A stretch of 64,000 nt of DNA from Chaenocephalus aceratus (taxonomy: Eukaryota > Chordata > Actinopteri > Perciformes > Channichthyidae): NCBI GenBank assembly GCA_023974075.1, contig CM043793.1, forward strand, positions 8,984,788 through 9,048,787, given 5' to 3'. Positions 60,901 to 64,000 of the stretch are shown here, in pieces. The notes under the pieces are model-generated. The model was not told the origin of the DNA. It ran no database searches and saw only the letters and a list, made by a program, of their open reading frames with translations. A program made the position numbers and the translations under genes. Each line of letters starts with the position of its first letter. The first letter of the stretch is position 1.

Positions 60901-63721
60901 TAAGGCTATTCAACTGGCGGCCCGCGGGCCAAATCCGGCCCCGGGTGATATTTACTGGCCTTTTGAGTATAATGTTAAAACGTTTTTTTTTTTTAAATAA
61001 AGTTTAATTTAAAAAAAAATTGTATTTAATTTTTGTTTTTGTTGTACCAGAGTGCCTTTATTCCTGAGAGGCTGTTACATTGAGAGATAGAGGGGAAGAC
61101 ATTGCCTCAAAACTTTGGCGGGCTCGGTTTTCGAACCCACCTACTACCAACTCCTGTCATTTATTGCGTCTCTGCGCGCGTCCTCGCGGCTCGTGCCGCC
61201 CTTCACTACAATCTCGCGCACCTTCGACGGTTTCGCGCCAATGGAACAATTAATCAAACCTGGTCAGCATAGTTGGATATCAAAATGTCTCTTTCTACGT
61301 TAAAAAAAACGAAAGGTTGACACCCAAAACCGGCAATTCAACAGCGAGTGGAAAGAGAAGTACTTGTGTGTAAATGTCAGTGGGAGGCCCGTGTGTTTAA
61401 TCTGCAATGAGTGTTTATCGGTGTGTAAAGAGTACAACTTGAGAAGGCATTTTAAGACAGCTCACGCCAACTTTGATGCCACTTTTCCAGCGGGCTCTGA
61501 TGCTCGCCGCCAGAAGATTTTGGGGCTAACTTCGTGCTATGACCAAAGACGTAGCTCCCTGTTTCGGGCTTGCACTGACCAAGCGAGAGCTACCGCAGCG
61601 TCCCTACGAGTGGCCTGGATATTAGGCAAAAAGAAAAGGCCTTTTACGGATGCAGAGACAGTCAAAGAGTCTATGCTTGCATCAATTGAGGAAGTGGTTG
61701 CAGATGAGAAAATCAGAAAAAGCGTTATTGACTCAATTAAGAACATTCCGATTTCTGACACGTCAACATCAAGGAGAATGGAGACCCTTGCATCGGACGT
61801 TTTTGAGATTCTCTTGGACAAACTGAGAAAGGCGGAGTTTATGTCGTTAGCTATTGATGAATCCACTGACAGCAGCGATGTTGCACAGCTGTGCCTCTAT
61901 GTTAGATTCTTTGATGGTGAGTGCTTTCGGGAGGATCTACTTGGATTAATTCCTTTGGATGGACACACGACCGGTGAGGTGATGTTCCACAAAGTGGTTT
62001 CGTTTTTCAAGGAGCACAAGTTGGGATTGGATCGTATTAACATGCTTGTAACGGATGGGGCCCCTGCGATGTCGGGCCGAACACAGGGACTGTCTGCTAG
62101 GCTGGCAGATGTGGCTCCACAGCTGAGATCGCCTCATCCACCAAAGCCTCCTGTGCGCAGAACTGAGTGGTGAGTTAAAAAACACAATGGACTCTGTCAT
62201 GGCGATTATTAACTTTATTCGTTGTAACTCCAGTTTACAGCACCGCCTTTTCCGCCAGATGTTGTCAGACATGTCAGCTCAATACTGTATAATGATTTGC
62301 TCCTGCACAGTGCCATTAGATGGCTAAGCAAAGGAAACGTCTTGAAACGATTTTGTGAACTTAAGGAGGAGATCATGGCGTTTCTCCGCAATTCAAAACA
62401 TAAAAAAGCCAACGCCTTTCTGTGTCTGATAGAGAATGATGAGTTTTACGCTGCTGTTTGCTTTTTGAGCAACATTTTCCAACATCTGAACCAACTCAAT
62501 TTGGAGCTGCAGGGCAGAGATAAAATGGTTACGCAACTTGTGGAGAGACTCCATGCGTTTAAAAAAAAGCTCACACTTTTTTTGCGGATTTATGTCCAGG
62601 CAAAATGCTCCATTTTCCAACACTGCAGGTTTACAAATCACCGAGGTGATGACTGGATTTATGGACGCATTGAAAACCAACTTTGCCACGAGGTTTGAAC
62701 ATTTCAGTCTCCCGACTGAAGTGATGAGATTTGTGAAGGACCCTTTCTCTGTGAATGTAGAGGGGGAGTTTGCACTGAAAGCAAAGGAGCTGATTGTGAC
62801 ATTAAATGAGGTGTCTTTACAACTTGAACTCATTAACATTCAGTCATCAGATGACCTGCGACAGTCATTTCAGCTAGCAGGTTCTGAAAAGTTCTGGACT
62901 CATGAAGTCAGCCACGAGCAATTCCCTCATTCAAGGGGTCTTGCACTTTTTGTCCTCACAATGTTCGGCTCGACTTACACGTGCGAATCGGCATTCTCAC
63001 TACATGAATGCCATACAAACTAATAATCGCGCATCCCTCTCCGACCAGCATCTGTATCACTGTATGCGTATTGCCATGACAACGTATACTCCCGACTTCC
63101 CTGCTCTTGCTAAATCGAAAAAATGCCATTTCTCTCATTAGATGGCACATATCTGCCAAGTTGGTTGCATACAGTTATCACTATGTTAATCAAAAAAGGT
63201 TTGAGTTTTAAAAGGCTGTGTGTTGTGGTTTGGTAATTAATACAAGTCTTTTGACAATTGTATTTGCTTTTAATTAAGCAATTGATGTGGTATGGCTCAC
63301 TTGTATTTATTGTTATTATACCATAATATGCACTGTTGTTTGTGTATGGCCCTAAATTGTTATTTTGTGTGAATTATTAGATCATTTAATCTAAATCTAA
63401 TGATGTTGATGGTTATATTAGCTTCACATGTACTGAGTTCTGAACTTTCCATTTATAAAGGCCTTGGGGCTATGTTTGATTTAATTAAACAAAAATATAT
63501 GCACTCCACTATGCTGTTGTAGTCATTTAATTTAAAACCTTTATTTATGCAGGTGAATCCTATTGAGATCATTGATCTCTTTTTCAAGGGTGACCTGTTG
63601 TATTACTGTATCTGAAGCTCTTAATATGATTGCTAATATTTCAAGTCATTTTTTTCCCGGCCCCTTGCTTTGGATCATTTTCATCAACCGGCTCCCATTC
63701 CAAACTACTTGAATAGCCCTG
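60901..63721 (+). mobile_element. hAT transposon (ZBED/GTF2IRD2-like transposase), inactive
   Basis: The left end AGGCTATTCAACTGGCGG and the inverse of the right end (CAGGGCTATTCAAGTAG) form imperfect inverted repeats. The element splits the GGGGACC repeat. The 8-bp flanks GGTAAGGT and CGTTAAGG do not match well, perhaps because the target was a GGTTAGG-type simple sequence. It contains one broken transposase gene. Confidence 0.85.
61285..63141 (+). pseudogene. hAT transposase pseudogene
   Basis: ATG at 61285 (MSLSTLKK) loses frame in an A8 run. The next frame gives a BED-like finger (CLICNECLSVCKEYNLRRHF), the first catalytic Asp region (LAIDESTDSSDVAQLCLYVR) and the second (LVTDGAPAMSGRTQGL) up to about 62150. 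Further shifts near 62150, 62560-62600 and 63005 separate the helical insertion (LLHSAIRWLSKGNVLKRF) and the C-terminal dimerisation part (LFVLTMFGSTYTCESAFS), ending at TAG 63139. Length and motifs fit the GTF2IRD2/ZBED group of hAT transposases. At least four frame breaks make it dead. Confidence 0.9.
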
Positions 63722-63827
63722 CGTTAAGGGTTAGGGTTAGGCATGTGTTGGTTATGGTTAAGGTTAGGATAAGTCTCCAGGAAATGCATTTAAGTCAATG
63801 TAATGTCCCCTGAAGTGATGTATACAT

Positions 63828-64000
<173 letters not shown>

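Noticed and set aside
60850..63760. TTAGGG-like words as an interstitial telomere
   Set aside because: Only short irregular GGTTAGG/GGGTAAGG words that belong to the dispersed GGGGACC repeat.

Overview
This is a eukaryotic, almost certainly teleost fish (probably percomorph) genomic window. It contains one vertebrate host gene on the minus strand with GT-AG introns, very long CA/TG microsatellites, and a dense load of fish-type transposable elements: hAT elements and MITEs with 8-bp target-site duplications (TSDs), two L2/CR1-clade LINE subfamilies, a Rex3/RTE-like LINE, and THAP- or YqaJ-coding DNA transposons. I found no rRNA, no intact tRNA, no CRISPR array and no prokaryotic operon.

Host gene: the 5' part of unc13b (Munc13-2, a presynaptic vesicle-priming factor) runs right to left. 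Seven short exons (45116-45215, 18746-18863, 16363-16486, 14853-14926, 11852-11897, 10461-10496, 9008-9221) encode most of the N-terminal C2A domain and the linker after it. Every junction checked has consensus splice sites and matching phase. They lead into one giant exon (8456 down to about 149 or beyond) of about 2,770 codons. This exon is low-complexity apart from two folded-looking islands. It holds 20 tandem 9-residue repeats, about 20 recurring G-G-[LFM]-[LF]-S-G-[LF]-[FLM] motifs and a cluster of PxDLS-like motifs. The first coding exon lies upstream of (to the right of) 45215 and was not found. The C1, C2B and MUN exons lie to the left of the window.

The giant exon's frame stops at 149-151, yet another frame reads on without a stop to base 1. 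An indel, or a splice that I cannot see, is likely there.

Introns and flank: the 26-kb intron 18864-45115 and the region right of 45215 are mosaics of nested insertions. They include a hAT MITE inside an L2 copy (19134-21917); a TIR element and a second L2 inside another L2 (25145-30640); a Rex3-like LINE inside a hAT inside an older TIR element (32382-36618); and a long-arm foldback element with a 21-22-bp minisatellite (40165-42293).

The most unusual part is 46352-60400. Two neighbouring decayed two-gene DNA transposons each have a THAP exon at one end and a second gene at the other, both transcribed inward. One (46352-55232) is split by a 6.3-kb element built of TATAGAA-type arrays with an eight-copy 116-bp satellite. 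The other (55520-60400) carries a SWIM zinc finger plus YqaJ-type nuclease pseudogene. A decayed hAT transposase sits at 60901-63721. The window ends with a TG array whose right flank is identical to the flank of the TG array at 23326-23444.
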